From the NCBI GenBank assembly GCA_023257915.1, contig JALRBB010000079.1:1-5198 (forward strand): DNA of 5,198 nucleotides, given 5' to 3'. The stretch is from Quisquiliibacterium sp. (GTDB lineage Bacteria; Pseudomonadota; Gammaproteobacteria; Burkholderiales; Burkholderiaceae_E). This document shows, one piece after another, positions 1 to 5,198 of this stretch (the stretch's first letter is position 1; every line of letters begins with the position of its first letter). The position numbers and the translations under genes are program-made. Under the pieces are notes generated by a model that was not told the origin of the DNA, ran no database searches, and worked only from the letters and a program-made list of their open reading frames with translations.

Positions 1-827
1 GTTCCATGCTCGGTTTCAGCAGCGGCGGAAGTGGCAGCCGCTTCGCCTGGCTATTGCTGGGCGTGATTGGGGTGATCGCGCTCGCCCTGTTTTTCGGAGG
101 CACCAGCCTGGAAGGGATGCAGTCTTGGCTTGCCCGGGACGATGCCGGTCCGGGCGTTCGTTCGGCTTCCGCAGTGGGTATGCCGGCACCGGCTGTCGCG
201 GGAGATTCGACACTGGAGAAACCCCCCGTTCAGGCCGTGGCTGGCGCCGACACAACGCGCGGTGCGCTCAGACCTGAGGAGGTCCGTGCGTCAGCGCTCG
301 CACCGATCGTACCAAGCGTCTCGATTCCCGGAGTAGGCGTTCCGGCGAGCAAATCCGGGCAGGGCGGTGCCGTGGGTGTTGCTAGCCCGTCCGCCGAGCC
401 GGTCGGTCAGGTTGGACCCAAACCCGAGTCTGGGCAGTCCGGTGCACCGTTGCTCGAGCGCAAGGACGCTGTCGCGGATCCGGCTGCGACCGGTTCGCGG
501 TCCGCAGCCCCAGTGGCGAGCGCGCAACTGGCCACGCCGGTGTCTGAGGCGAAACCGGCTGTGACCGAGACTAAACCGGCTCCGGCCAGCGTGCCGCGAC
601 TGCGCCTGCGGTTTTCGGCCGAGAGCTGGATCGAGGTGCGAGCGGCGGACGGTGCGATCCTTGTGACCGGCATCCAGCAGCCCGGATCCGAGCGCGATAT
701 TGACACTGCCGGCAGTCTCTCGCTGATTATCGGCAATGCGCATGCGGTGAATGCGCAACTGAAGGGTGAACCCTTCGATCTCACCGTGCACACGCGATCC
801 ACCGTCGCACGATTCACTCTGCCCTGA
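1..827 (+). CDS. rodZ: RodZ, C-terminal part (cell-shape protein, DUF4115 domain); 5' end cut by window edge
   Basis: RodZ is a bitopic inner-membrane protein that links the MreB cytoskeleton to the elongation machinery and helps set rod shape. The frame is open to the left edge, so the first in-frame ATG (position 6) is probably internal. Numbering from that Met, one membrane segment spans about residues 13–31. It is followed by a long Ala/Pro/Val-rich, low-complexity periplasmic linker (about 45–195, including an [14 protein letters not shown] stretch) and then the DUF4115 domain (about 198–273). That domain shows the typical [10 protein letters not shown], the I-I-G-N-A core and the closing T-R-x-x-V-A-R-F-T-L. 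The N-terminal cytoplasmic HTH domain that contacts MreB in the family is not in the window. The stop at 825–827 lies 22 bases before ispG, as in the conserved rodZ–ispG–hisS cluster. Identification rests on the domain pattern plus context; the linker alone is uninformative. Confidence 0.88.
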   Translation, partial: SMLGFSSGGSGSRFAWLLLGVIGVIALALFFGGTSLEGMQSWLARDDAGPGVRSASAVGMPAPAVAGDSTLEKPPVQAVAGADTTRGALRPEEVRASALAPIVPSVSIPGVGVPASKSGQGGAVGVASPSAEPVGQVGPKPESGQSGAPLLERKDAVADPAATGSRSAAPVASAQLATPVSEAKPAVTETKPAPASVPRLRLRFSAESWIEVRAADGAILVTGIQQPGSERDIDTAGSLSLIIGNAHAVNAQLKGEPFDLTVHTRSTVARFTLP

Positions 828-837
828 GCCAGTCGCA

Positions 838-842
838 ACAGG
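838..842 (+). promoter_or_regulatory. Weak ribosome binding site deciding the TTG start of ispG
   Basis: ACAGG precedes the TTG at 850 by 7 bases, a normal spacing, whereas the downstream ATG codons at 880 and 895 have no purine-rich stretch at the right distance. The match to the anti-Shine-Dalgarno is short, so this only tips the balance between starts. Confidence 0.45.
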
Positions 843-849
843 TGCCGCT

Positions 850-2154
850 TTGACGAAAAAGAACGATTCTCAATCCCGTATGCCAGCCACCGCGATGACC
901 GTCGGGTCGCTCGCACGCCGCTCCTCGCGTCTGGCCGAAGTGCGTTGGGGCGAGCGCATCGTGCAGATCGGCTCGGACGCGCCGATTGTCGTGCAGTCAA
1001 TGACTAACACCGATACTGCCGATGCGATCGCAACGGCAATCCAGGTGAAGGCGCTCGCCCAGGCAGGCTCCGAGCTGGTGCGCATCACCGTCAATACGCC
1101 GCAGGCCGCACAGGCGGTCCCGGCAATCCGCGAGCAACTCGACCGCATGGGGCTGGACGTGCCCCTGGTCGGAGACTTTCACTACAACGGGCACAAGCTG
1201 CTGACGCAGTATCCGGATTGCGCGCAGGCCTTGTCGAAGTACCGGATCAATCCGGGCAATGTCGGCAGCGGAACACGGCGGGAAGACAACTTCGCGCAGA
1301 TGATCGAGGTCGCGTGTCGCTGGGACAAGCCGGTGCGCATCGGCGTCAATTGGGGCAGTCTCGACCAGGCGCTTCTTGCCAGTCTGATGGATCAGAATGC
1401 CGCCCGTGCCCAGCCTTGGGAAGCTGCGAGCGTGATGCGCGAGGCACTGGTCGCCTCGGCCGTCGGCAGCGCGCAGCGTGCGGTCGAGCTCGGGATGGCG
1501 CCCGAGCGCATCATCTTGTCTGCCAAGGTATCCAGCGTGCAGGACCTGGTGGCGGTCTACGGCGAACTTGCCTCGCGCTGTGACTATCCGTTGCATCTGG
1601 GCCTTACCGAGGCCGGAATGGGCAGCAAGGGCATCGTGGCGTCGACCGCGGCTTTGGCGGTTCTGTTGCAGCAGGGAATCGGCGATACCATCCGGGTTTC
1701 CTTGACGCCTGAGCCCAATGGCGATCGCACTCGCGAGGTGATCGTCGCGCAGGAGATCTTGCAGTCAATGGGCTTGCGTGCGTTTGCACCCATGGTGGTC
1801 GCCTGTCCCGGCTGTGGTCGCACCAGCAGCACCTTCTTTCAGGAGCTGGCCGACAAGATCCAGCGACATCTTCGTGAGCAGATGCCGCATTGGCGGGCGA
1901 GCTACCCGGGGGTGGAGACGATGCAGGTCGCGGTCATGGGGTGCGTCGTCAACGGGCCCGGCGAGAGCAAGCATGCCGACATCGGAATTTCGTTGCCGGG
2001 GGCCGACGAGGCGCCGGTCGCGCCGGTGTTCGTCGACGGTGAGCGCACCGTCACGCTGAAGGGAGAGCGGATCGCCGAGGAGTTCCAGGCGATCGTCGAT
2101 GATTATGTACGCCGCCGGTATGGCGCCGGTCTGGCGACGGAACTCGCACAATGA
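850..2154 (+). CDS. ispG: 4-hydroxy-3-methylbut-2-enyl diphosphate synthase (flavodoxin/ferredoxin), IspG/GcpE
   Basis: IspG is the cytosolic [4Fe-4S] enzyme of the MEP (non-mevalonate) isoprenoid pathway. It reductively converts 2-C-methyl-D-erythritol 2,4-cyclodiphosphate to HMBPP. Visible landmarks are the N-terminal barrel start [11 protein letters not shown], the [12 protein letters not shown] stretch, the [10 protein letters not shown] loop, LHLGLTEAG and [12 protein letters not shown]. The C-terminal iron-sulfur domain carries ACPGCGR (Cys319, Cys322) and [11 protein letters not shown] (Cys365, with the conserved Glu372). All three cluster cysteines are therefore present. At about 434 residues it is longer than E. 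coli IspG (372), as is usual in Betaproteobacteria. I chose the TTG at 850 because an AGG (840–842) sits 7 bases upstream. The ATG at 880 has no visible ribosome binding site, and a GTG at 766 would overlap rodZ by 62 bases. The start is the only uncertain point. The gene overlaps hisS by 4 bases, suggesting translational coupling. Confidence 0.96.
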   Translation: MTKKNDSQSRMPATAMTVGSLARRSSRLAEVRWGERIVQIGSDAPIVVQSMTNTDTADAIATAIQVKALAQAGSELVRITVNTPQAAQAVPAIREQLDRMGLDVPLVGDFHYNGHKLLTQYPDCAQALSKYRINPGNVGSGTRREDNFAQMIEVACRWDKPVRIGVNWGSLDQALLASLMDQNAARAQPWEAASVMREALVASAVGSAQRAVELGMAPERIILSAKVSSVQDLVAVYGELASRCDYPLHLGLTEAGMGSKGIVASTAALAVLLQQGIGDTIRVSLTPEPNGDRTREVIVAQEILQSMGLRAFAPMVVACPGCGRTSSTFFQELADKIQRHLREQMPHWRASYPGVETMQVAVMGCVVNGPGESKHADIGISLPGADEAPVAPVFVDGERTVTLKGERIAEEFQAIVDDYVRRRYGAGLATELAQ

Positions 2155-3437
2155 GCAGGCAGGAAAAAATTCAGGGCGTTCGGGGGATGAATGACATCCT
2201 GCCGGACGATGAAGCCTTGTGGCAGCGATTCGAAGAGGCAGTGGGCGATTGCATGCGCGGTTACGGCTATCGCCGAATCCGCACCCCGATCGTCGAGCAC
2301 ACGCGCCTGTTCGTGCGCGGCATCGGCGAGGTCACTGACATCGTCGAAAAAGAGATGTACTCGTTCACGGATGCGCTAAACGGTGAAGAACTGACGCTGA
2401 GACCGGAAAATACGGCTGGCGTCGTGCGTGCGTCGCTCGAGCACAATCTGCTCTATGACGGACCCAAGCGACTTTGGTACACCGGGCCGATGTTCCGCCA
2501 CGAAAAGCCGCAAAAGGGACGGTATCGCCAGTTTCATCAGGTTGGTGCCGAAGCACTGGGCTTTGCGGGTCCTGATGCGGATGCGGAGGTGATCCTGTTG
2601 TGCCAGCGACTCTGGGACGATCTCGGACTGCCGGGAGTGCAGCTCGAAATCAATTCCCTCGGTCACAGCGACGAGCGTCGCGCGCATCGGGAAGCGTTGA
2701 TCGCCTACTTTGAGGCGAACAAGGACCGGCTCGATGAAGACGCTTCGCGACGTCTGTACAGCAATCCGCTGCGCATCCTCGACACCAAGAATCCAGCGAT
2801 GCAGTCGCTGGTCGAGGCGGCGCCGAAACTGACCGATTTTCTAGGTCCTGAATCGCAAGCGCACTTCGATCGGCTTCAGAAACTGCTGCATGCGCAAAAT
2901 CTGCCGTTCAGGGTCAATCCGCGCCTCGTTCGTGGACTCGATTATTACAACCTGACGGTGTTCGAATGGGTCGTCGACGGGCTGACGATCTGTGGCGGAG
3001 GCCGCTATGATCCGCTGGTCGAGATGCTTGGCGGCAAGCCGTCGCCGGCCTGCGGTTTCGCGATGGGCGTCGAGCGAGTCCTCGAGTTGATGCGCAAGGC
3101 CGGTGCGCCGCTGGATCCAGCGGTGTGCGATGTCTATGTCGTGCATCAGGGCGATGCTTCGCAGCTGGCAGCCCTGCAGGCAGCCGAACGGCTGCGCGAC
3201 GCCGCACTGGACGTCGTGCTGCACTGTGGGGGCGGAGGATTCAAAGCGCAGTTCAAGCGCGCCGATGCCAGCGGGGCCTTTCTCGCACTGGTGTTTGGCG
3301 AAGATGAACTTGCTGCCGGCGAGGTCACTCTGAAGTGGTTGCGCGGCGATGACGGAGCGGTGGGGGCCGGTCGCCAGCAGCGTGTTGCAATCGACAGGCT
3401 GACCGAAGTTGTGATTGATGCGATCGCGCAAGACTGA
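2151..3437 (+). CDS. hisS: Histidyl-tRNA synthetase (HisRS)
   Basis: HisRS is a class II aminoacyl-tRNA synthetase that charges tRNA-His in the cytoplasm as a homodimer. At 428 residues it is full length (E. coli 424). The N-terminus has the family opening [11 protein letters not shown] (8–18). Motif 1 lies around residues 42–60, and RPENTAG (84–90) is present. Motif 2 is [16 protein letters not shown] (115–130). The histidine-specific signature is [13 protein letters not shown] (261–273), followed by GGGRYD (282–287). Motif 3 is GFAMGVER (302–309). The C-terminal anticodon-binding domain runs from about 325 to 428 and includes the [13 protein letters not shown] stretch (364–376). No key residue looks lost. 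The ATG start overlaps the ispG stop as ATGA and the upstream Shine-Dalgarno is weak (GGA at about 2139–2141), so initiation probably depends on ribosomes finishing ispG. The neighbours are the usual ones for this cluster. Confidence 0.98.
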   Translation: MSRQEKIQGVRGMNDILPDDEALWQRFEEAVGDCMRGYGYRRIRTPIVEHTRLFVRGIGEVTDIVEKEMYSFTDALNGEELTLRPENTAGVVRASLEHNLLYDGPKRLWYTGPMFRHEKPQKGRYRQFHQVGAEALGFAGPDADAEVILLCQRLWDDLGLPGVQLEINSLGHSDERRAHREALIAYFEANKDRLDEDASRRLYSNPLRILDTKNPAMQSLVEAAPKLTDFLGPESQAHFDRLQKLLHAQNLPFRVNPRLVRGLDYYNLTVFEWVVDGLTICGGGRYDPLVEMLGGKPSPACGFAMGVERVLELMRKAGAPLDPAVCDVYVVHQGDASQLAALQAAERLRDAALDVVLHCGGGGFKAQFKRADASGAFLALVFGEDELAAGEVTLKWLRGDDGAVGAGRQQRVAIDRLTEVVIDAIAQD

Positions 3438-3452
3438 GCACAATTGAGCACA
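3435..3452 (+). repeat. Short tandem repeat at the hisS stop
   Basis: TGAGCACA occurs twice (3435–3442 and 3445–3452), 10 bases apart, and the first copy contains the hisS stop codon. It is only 8 bases long, so it may be a small local duplication or chance. No function is apparent. Confidence 0.4.
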
Positions 3453-3478
3453 CCCGCCAGTGTCGTGATGCGGGCGGG
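3453..3478 (+). other. Small GC-rich inverted repeat between hisS and the yfgM-like gene
   Basis: CCCGCC (3453–3458) can pair with GGCGGG (3473–3478) around a 14-base loop, or an alternative 5-base stem can form using GCGGG at 3470–3474. No T-run follows (the next bases are AATGAACG), so this is not a convincing intrinsic terminator. It occupies the only sizeable gap (70 bases) in the cluster. It could be a weak mRNA hairpin separating expression of the upstream and downstream pairs, or have no role. Confidence 0.3.
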
Positions 3479-3492
3479 AATGAACGAGCAAG

Positions 3493-3498
3493 AAGGAG
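3493..3498 (+). promoter_or_regulatory. Strong ribosome binding site for the yfgM-like gene
   Basis: AAGGAG lies 9 bases before the ATG at 3508 and is the best Shine-Dalgarno sequence in the five-gene cluster. It fits the fact that this gene, unlike hisS and bamB, does not overlap its upstream neighbour and must recruit ribosomes itself. Confidence 0.7.
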
Positions 3499-3507
3499 CG
3501 TGAGGCA

Positions 3508-4146
3508 ATGGCCTACGACTTGGAAGAGCAGGAACAGATTGCACACCTGAAGGCCCTGTGGGAAAAGTACGGCGGCTTCGTGATGACCGTGATCACGGTC
3601 GTGCTGCTGGCGATTGCCGGCTACCGCGGGTGGGGCTGGTATCAGGCGAACCAGGCTGCCGAAGCGGCTGCGGTCTACGACCAGTTGCGTACCGCTGTCA
3701 GCGCCAAGGATGTGACGAAGATCAAGGAGCATGCGGGAACCATCTTCGGCAGCTACGGATCCACCATTTATGGGCCGATGGCAGCCCGGCTTGCAGCAAA
3801 GGCGTATCACGATGCTGGTGACCTGAAGTCAGCGAAAGCGCCTTTGCAATGGGCGATTGACAAGTCGGCTGACCCGAGCCTGGCTAATGTTGCACGACTC
3901 AGTCTTGCGGGCATCCTGCTTGACGAAAAGGCCTTTGAAGAAGCGCTCAAACTGCTTCCGACCGATCAGGATGGCTCGTTTGCCGGCGAATTCGCTGACC
4001 GTCGCGGAGATATTCTGGTCGCAAGCGACAAGCGCGATGAAGCGCGTGCTGCGTACAAGAGCGCCCTGGACAAACTGGCCCCGCGCAGCGCTTTGCGTCG
4101 AGTGGTGCAGTTCAAGCTCGATGCGCTCGGCGAGGTGCGTTCGTGA
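3508..4146 (+). CDS. yfgM: YfgM-like tetratricopeptide protein (SecYEG-associated periplasmic chaperone-type)
   Basis: YfgM is an inner-membrane protein with a short cytoplasmic N-terminus, one membrane segment and a periplasmic TPR-like domain. In E. coli it associates with the SecYEG translocon and PpiD and helps pass secreted proteins to periplasmic chaperones. This 212-residue protein (E. coli 206) has the same plan. An acidic start (MAYDLEEQEQ) and a short amphipathic stretch lead to a membrane helix at about 24–45. TPR-like helical repeats follow at about 91–118, 126–152 and 162–190; the last contains FADRRGDILVASDKRDEARA, a stretch typical of the family (DUF2133/TPR_21). The start is well supported by AAGGAG 9 bases upstream. 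It sits between hisS and bamB, its standard place, and its stop overlaps the bamB start by 4 bases. Function is inferred from the E. coli homologue. Sequence conservation in this family is low, so context carries much of the call. Confidence 0.9.
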   Translation: MAYDLEEQEQIAHLKALWEKYGGFVMTVITVVLLAIAGYRGWGWYQANQAAEAAAVYDQLRTAVSAKDVTKIKEHAGTIFGSYGSTIYGPMAARLAAKAYHDAGDLKSAKAPLQWAIDKSADPSLANVARLSLAGILLDEKAFEEALKLLPTDQDGSFAGEFADRRGDILVASDKRDEARAAYKSALDKLAPRSALRRVVQFKLDALGEVRS

Positions 4147-4925
4147 GCACCTTGAGCCGGATCGCCACCCGGGCGATCGCGATTGCGCTGGCTGGTGCGC
4201 TGGCCGGTTGCGGCAGCATCTGGCCCTGGTCCGCGCCGTCGAAACCCCCGATGCCGCAGCCGCCGGAGGTTGCAACTGCGATACCCGCCAAGCTCGCCTG
4301 GACCTACCGGCTCGCGCCAGGTGGCGCCGGGTTCATGCCCGCCTATTCCGGCGGAAGCATCTTTGCCGCGAGTGCCGCTGGCGCAGTTGTACGTCTCGAT
4401 GCGGCCACCGGGCGCGAGGCATGGCGTGTCGATCTGGGTAAGAAGATCGTTGCCGGTGTGGGCTCGGACGGACGTGCCGTTGCGGTGGCTCTCGAAGATG
4501 GCGTGCTGGTCGCGCTGGACGTATCCGGCAAACAACGCTGGAGCGCATCGCTGGGCGCGGATGCGGTGACCGTGCCGGCAGTCGGCGAGGGTCTGGTTGT
4601 GGTCCGTACCGGCGACAACCGGGTCCAGGCCTTTGACCTTGCTAGCGGCAAGCGACGCTGGATTTTCAGTCGTCAGAATCCGCCACTGGTTCTGGTCAAT
4701 GGGCAGACCTGCGCGACGCAAGGTTCGCACAAAGCCCACCAAGTTCTCGGCCAGTTTGCCCGATCGCGCGTCCCCCAGCAGCATCGTGCGCGCTCCTCAG
4801 GGGTTGGCGGGCTGAAGCAAGTCGCTCACCATGGGCATGAGAGCGGCGATGTCTTCCCGTTGTTTGAACAAAATGCCCGCCGTGTCTTGCACCACCTCGG
4901 GGTCGAGTTGGAGGGTGTCGAGTGA
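4143..4925 (+). CDS. bamB: BamB N-terminal part (outer-membrane assembly lipoprotein), truncated at a junction; tail is antisense read-through
   Basis: BamB is a lipoprotein subunit of the BAM complex, which folds β-barrel proteins into the outer membrane. It is an eight-bladed propeller of PQQ-like repeats, normally about 380–400 residues. The GTG start overlaps the yfgM stop (GTGA), with GAGG at 4132–4135 as ribosome binding site. A lipoprotein signal is clear: Arg6/Arg10, a hydrophobic core, and lipobox L20-A-G-C23. Gly at +2 is compatible with outer-membrane sorting. Propeller repeats are visible as VVRLDAATGREAWRVDLG (82–99), a VLVALDVSGKQRWSASLG repeat (121–138) and VQAFDLASGKRRWIFSRQNP (161–180). 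Homology ends at about Leu184 (position 4694), where RQNPPLVL is normally followed by more blades. Residues 185–260 are antisense to a vWA/moxR pair and have no propeller character. About half the protein is therefore missing, and the 260-residue ORF should not be taken as a real product. Confidence 0.85.
   Translation: MSTLSRIATRAIAIALAGALAGCGSIWPWSAPSKPPMPQPPEVATAIPAKLAWTYRLAPGGAGFMPAYSGGSIFAASAAGAVVRLDAATGREAWRVDLGKKIVAGVGSDGRAVAVALEDGVLVALDVSGKQRWSASLGADAVTVPAVGEGLVVVRTGDNRVQAFDLASGKRRWIFSRQNPPLVLVNGQTCATQGSHKAHQVLGQFARSRVPQQHRARSSGVGGLKQVAHHGHESGDVFPLFEQNARRVLHHLGVELEGVE
4692..4698. other. Breakpoint joining bamB to an unrelated minus-strand moxR–vWA locus
   Basis: To the left, the + strand codes for BamB up to PPLVL. 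To the right, the minus strand codes for a vWA protein up to AGLPID. The two frames meet at about 4692–4698 with no spacer and no part of either protein extending beyond it. No inverted repeat, target-site duplication or insertion sequence end is visible at the seam. An assembly chimera is the simplest reading; a real deletion or inversion is possible. Confidence 0.75.
4695..4784 (-). CDS. vWA-domain (CoxE-like) protein, N-terminal ~30 residues only
   Basis: The minus-strand ATG at 4784 begins MLLGDARSGKLAENL and continues to RRAGLPID, about 30 residues. This resembles the N-terminus of the CoxE-like/VWA proteins encoded next to MoxR ATPases, in which a helix of the type L-A-x-N-x-x-x-F-x-R-x-L-R-x-A-G-L-P opens the protein. 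In family members this pair is thought to act as a chaperone-like module, with the AAA+ protein and the metal-binding vWA protein maturing a target. The vWA domain with its MIDAS motif would lie beyond the breakpoint and is absent. Beyond residue 30 the frame stays open but is only the antisense of bamB. GGAG at 4793–4796 (minus strand) lies 8 bases before the start, overlapping the moxR stop region. The call rests on a short stretch plus the strongly supportive moxR neighbour. Confidence 0.68.
4793..4797 (-). promoter_or_regulatory. Ribosome binding site of the vWA gene, overlapping the moxR stop codon
   Basis: On the minus strand the sequence reads TGAGGAG: the moxR stop TGA (4799–4797) runs straight into AGGAG, followed 8 bases later by the ATG of the vWA gene. 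This stop/SD overlap is a typical sign of translational coupling and supports both minus-strand gene calls. Confidence 0.7.
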
Positions 4926-5168
4926 GACCAGGGCTTTGGCCCATTCCACACTCTCGGCAATGCCAGGGCCACGCACAAAGGCGTCGGCAAAGGGCTGGCT
5001 GCGCAAGCGCGCCACAAAGTCGGCCACTTGTTGGGCCAGCTGCTCGGAGGCTTGCGGAACTTGCGCGCGCACAATGGCCAGCTCGCGCTCCCGGTCGGGG
5101 TAATCCATCCAGTGGTAGAGGCAGCGCCGCTTCACCGCATCGTTGAGGTCCGTGAGGGACAGGTAGCG
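4797..5168 (-). CDS. MoxR/CoxD-like AAA+ ATPase, C-terminal part; 5' end missing and in-frame stop near window edge
   Basis: MoxR ATPases are AAA+ proteins that work with a vWA partner to insert metals into, or remodel, specific enzymes. The visible part covers the end of the ATPase core and the helical lid. TDLNDAVKRRCLYHWMDYPD contains the conserved arginine-rich A-x-(K/R)-R-R-C-x-Y-x-W-x-(D/E)-(Y/F)-P motif after sensor 1. The lid follows: ELAIVRAQVP, GPGIAESVEWAKAL and LDPEVVQDTAGILFKQREDI. It ends at TGA 4797–4799. Walker A and B motifs would lie beyond the right edge. The frame upstream of the Arg motif reads RYLSL and then hits TAA at 5169–5171, where family members carry a TSN-x-T-R-type sensor 1. 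The GTG at 5135 is not a credible start because it lies inside the conserved core. Either the last ~40 bases contain errors or a second junction, or the gene is broken. Confidence 0.75.
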   Translation of the reverse strand, partial: RYLSLTDLNDAVKRRCLYHWMDYPDRERELAIVRAQVPQASEQLAQQVADFVARLRSQPFADAFVRGPGIAESVEWAKALVSLDTLQLDPEVVQDTAGILFKQREDIAALMPMVSDLLQPANP

Positions 5169-5198
5169 TTAGTCATCCGGCCGGTTGAACCATTCGGA

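Noticed and set aside
540..595. Ala/Lys/Pro repeat in RodZ as a DNA repeat element
   Set aside because: The repeat is short and imperfect and is ordinary for the low-complexity periplasmic linker of RodZ.
766..849. N-terminal extension of IspG from the GTG at 766
   Set aside because: It lies mostly inside the rodZ coding region, has no conserved character, and the rodZ frame there encodes the conserved end of DUF4115.
291..1000. Long minus-strand ORFs opposite rodZ and ispG
   Set aside because: They are Arg/Ser/Ala-rich shadow frames of GC-rich coding DNA with no recognisable domain, opposite genes with clear signatures.
3453..3478. Intrinsic terminator after hisS
   Set aside because: The stem is short with a 14-base loop and no T-run follows, so it does not meet the usual pattern.
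3966..4784. A 272-codon minus-strand ORF as one complete protein
   Set aside because: Only its first ~30 codons (4695–4784) look like a real protein. The rest is antisense to bamB and yfgM, which have clear motifs on the + strand.
4680..4800. Insertion sequence or phage attachment site at the bamB break
   Set aside because: No transposase, integrase, terminal inverted repeat, target duplication or tRNA gene is visible; the right side is ordinary coding sequence of another locus.

Overview
The window looks like a chromosomal fragment from a betaproteobacterium or a close relative. The main evidence is the gene order rodZ–ispG–hisS–yfgM–bamB, all on the + strand, which is the conserved housekeeping cluster of Beta- and Gammaproteobacteria and normally continues into der (engA). 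The GC-rich coding, the roughly 430-residue IspG (longer than the 372-residue E. coli enzyme) and the protein sequences fit Betaproteobacteria better. That lineage call is made from family knowledge and no search was run.

Layout. Positions 1–827 hold the C-terminal part of the cell-shape protein RodZ: a membrane segment, a long Ala/Pro-rich linker and the periplasmic DUF4115 domain. The cytoplasmic HTH domain lies off the left edge. Positions 850–2154 hold ispG (isoprenoid synthesis), followed by hisS (histidyl-tRNA synthetase) at 2151–3437 with a 4-base overlap. A 70-base spacer with a small inverted repeat and a good ribosome binding site leads to a YfgM/TPR protein at 3508–4146. This overlaps by 4 bases the start of bamB (4143), an outer-membrane assembly lipoprotein. 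The five genes are close-packed and very probably co-transcribed, although they serve separate processes: cell shape, isoprenoids, translation, and secretion plus outer-membrane assembly.

The last ~500 bases do not belong to this cluster. BamB homology stops abruptly near 4694. From about 4695 the coding strand switches to minus, with the first ~30 codons of a von Willebrand factor A (CoxE-like) protein (4695–4784) and, upstream of it, the C-terminal part of a MoxR/CoxD-like AAA+ ATPase (4797 to about 5168). Those two genes form a normal moxR–vWA pair with a Shine-Dalgarno sequence overlapping the moxR stop. The bamB frame runs antisense through them to a stop at 4925, making an artificial 260-residue ORF. 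The simplest reading is an assembly chimera or a recent rearrangement whose breakpoint lies at about 4692–4698. The extreme right end also looks damaged, with an in-frame TAA in moxR at 5169–5171.

I found no mobile element, CRISPR array, RNA gene or new biological system. The junction is the main thing worth checking.
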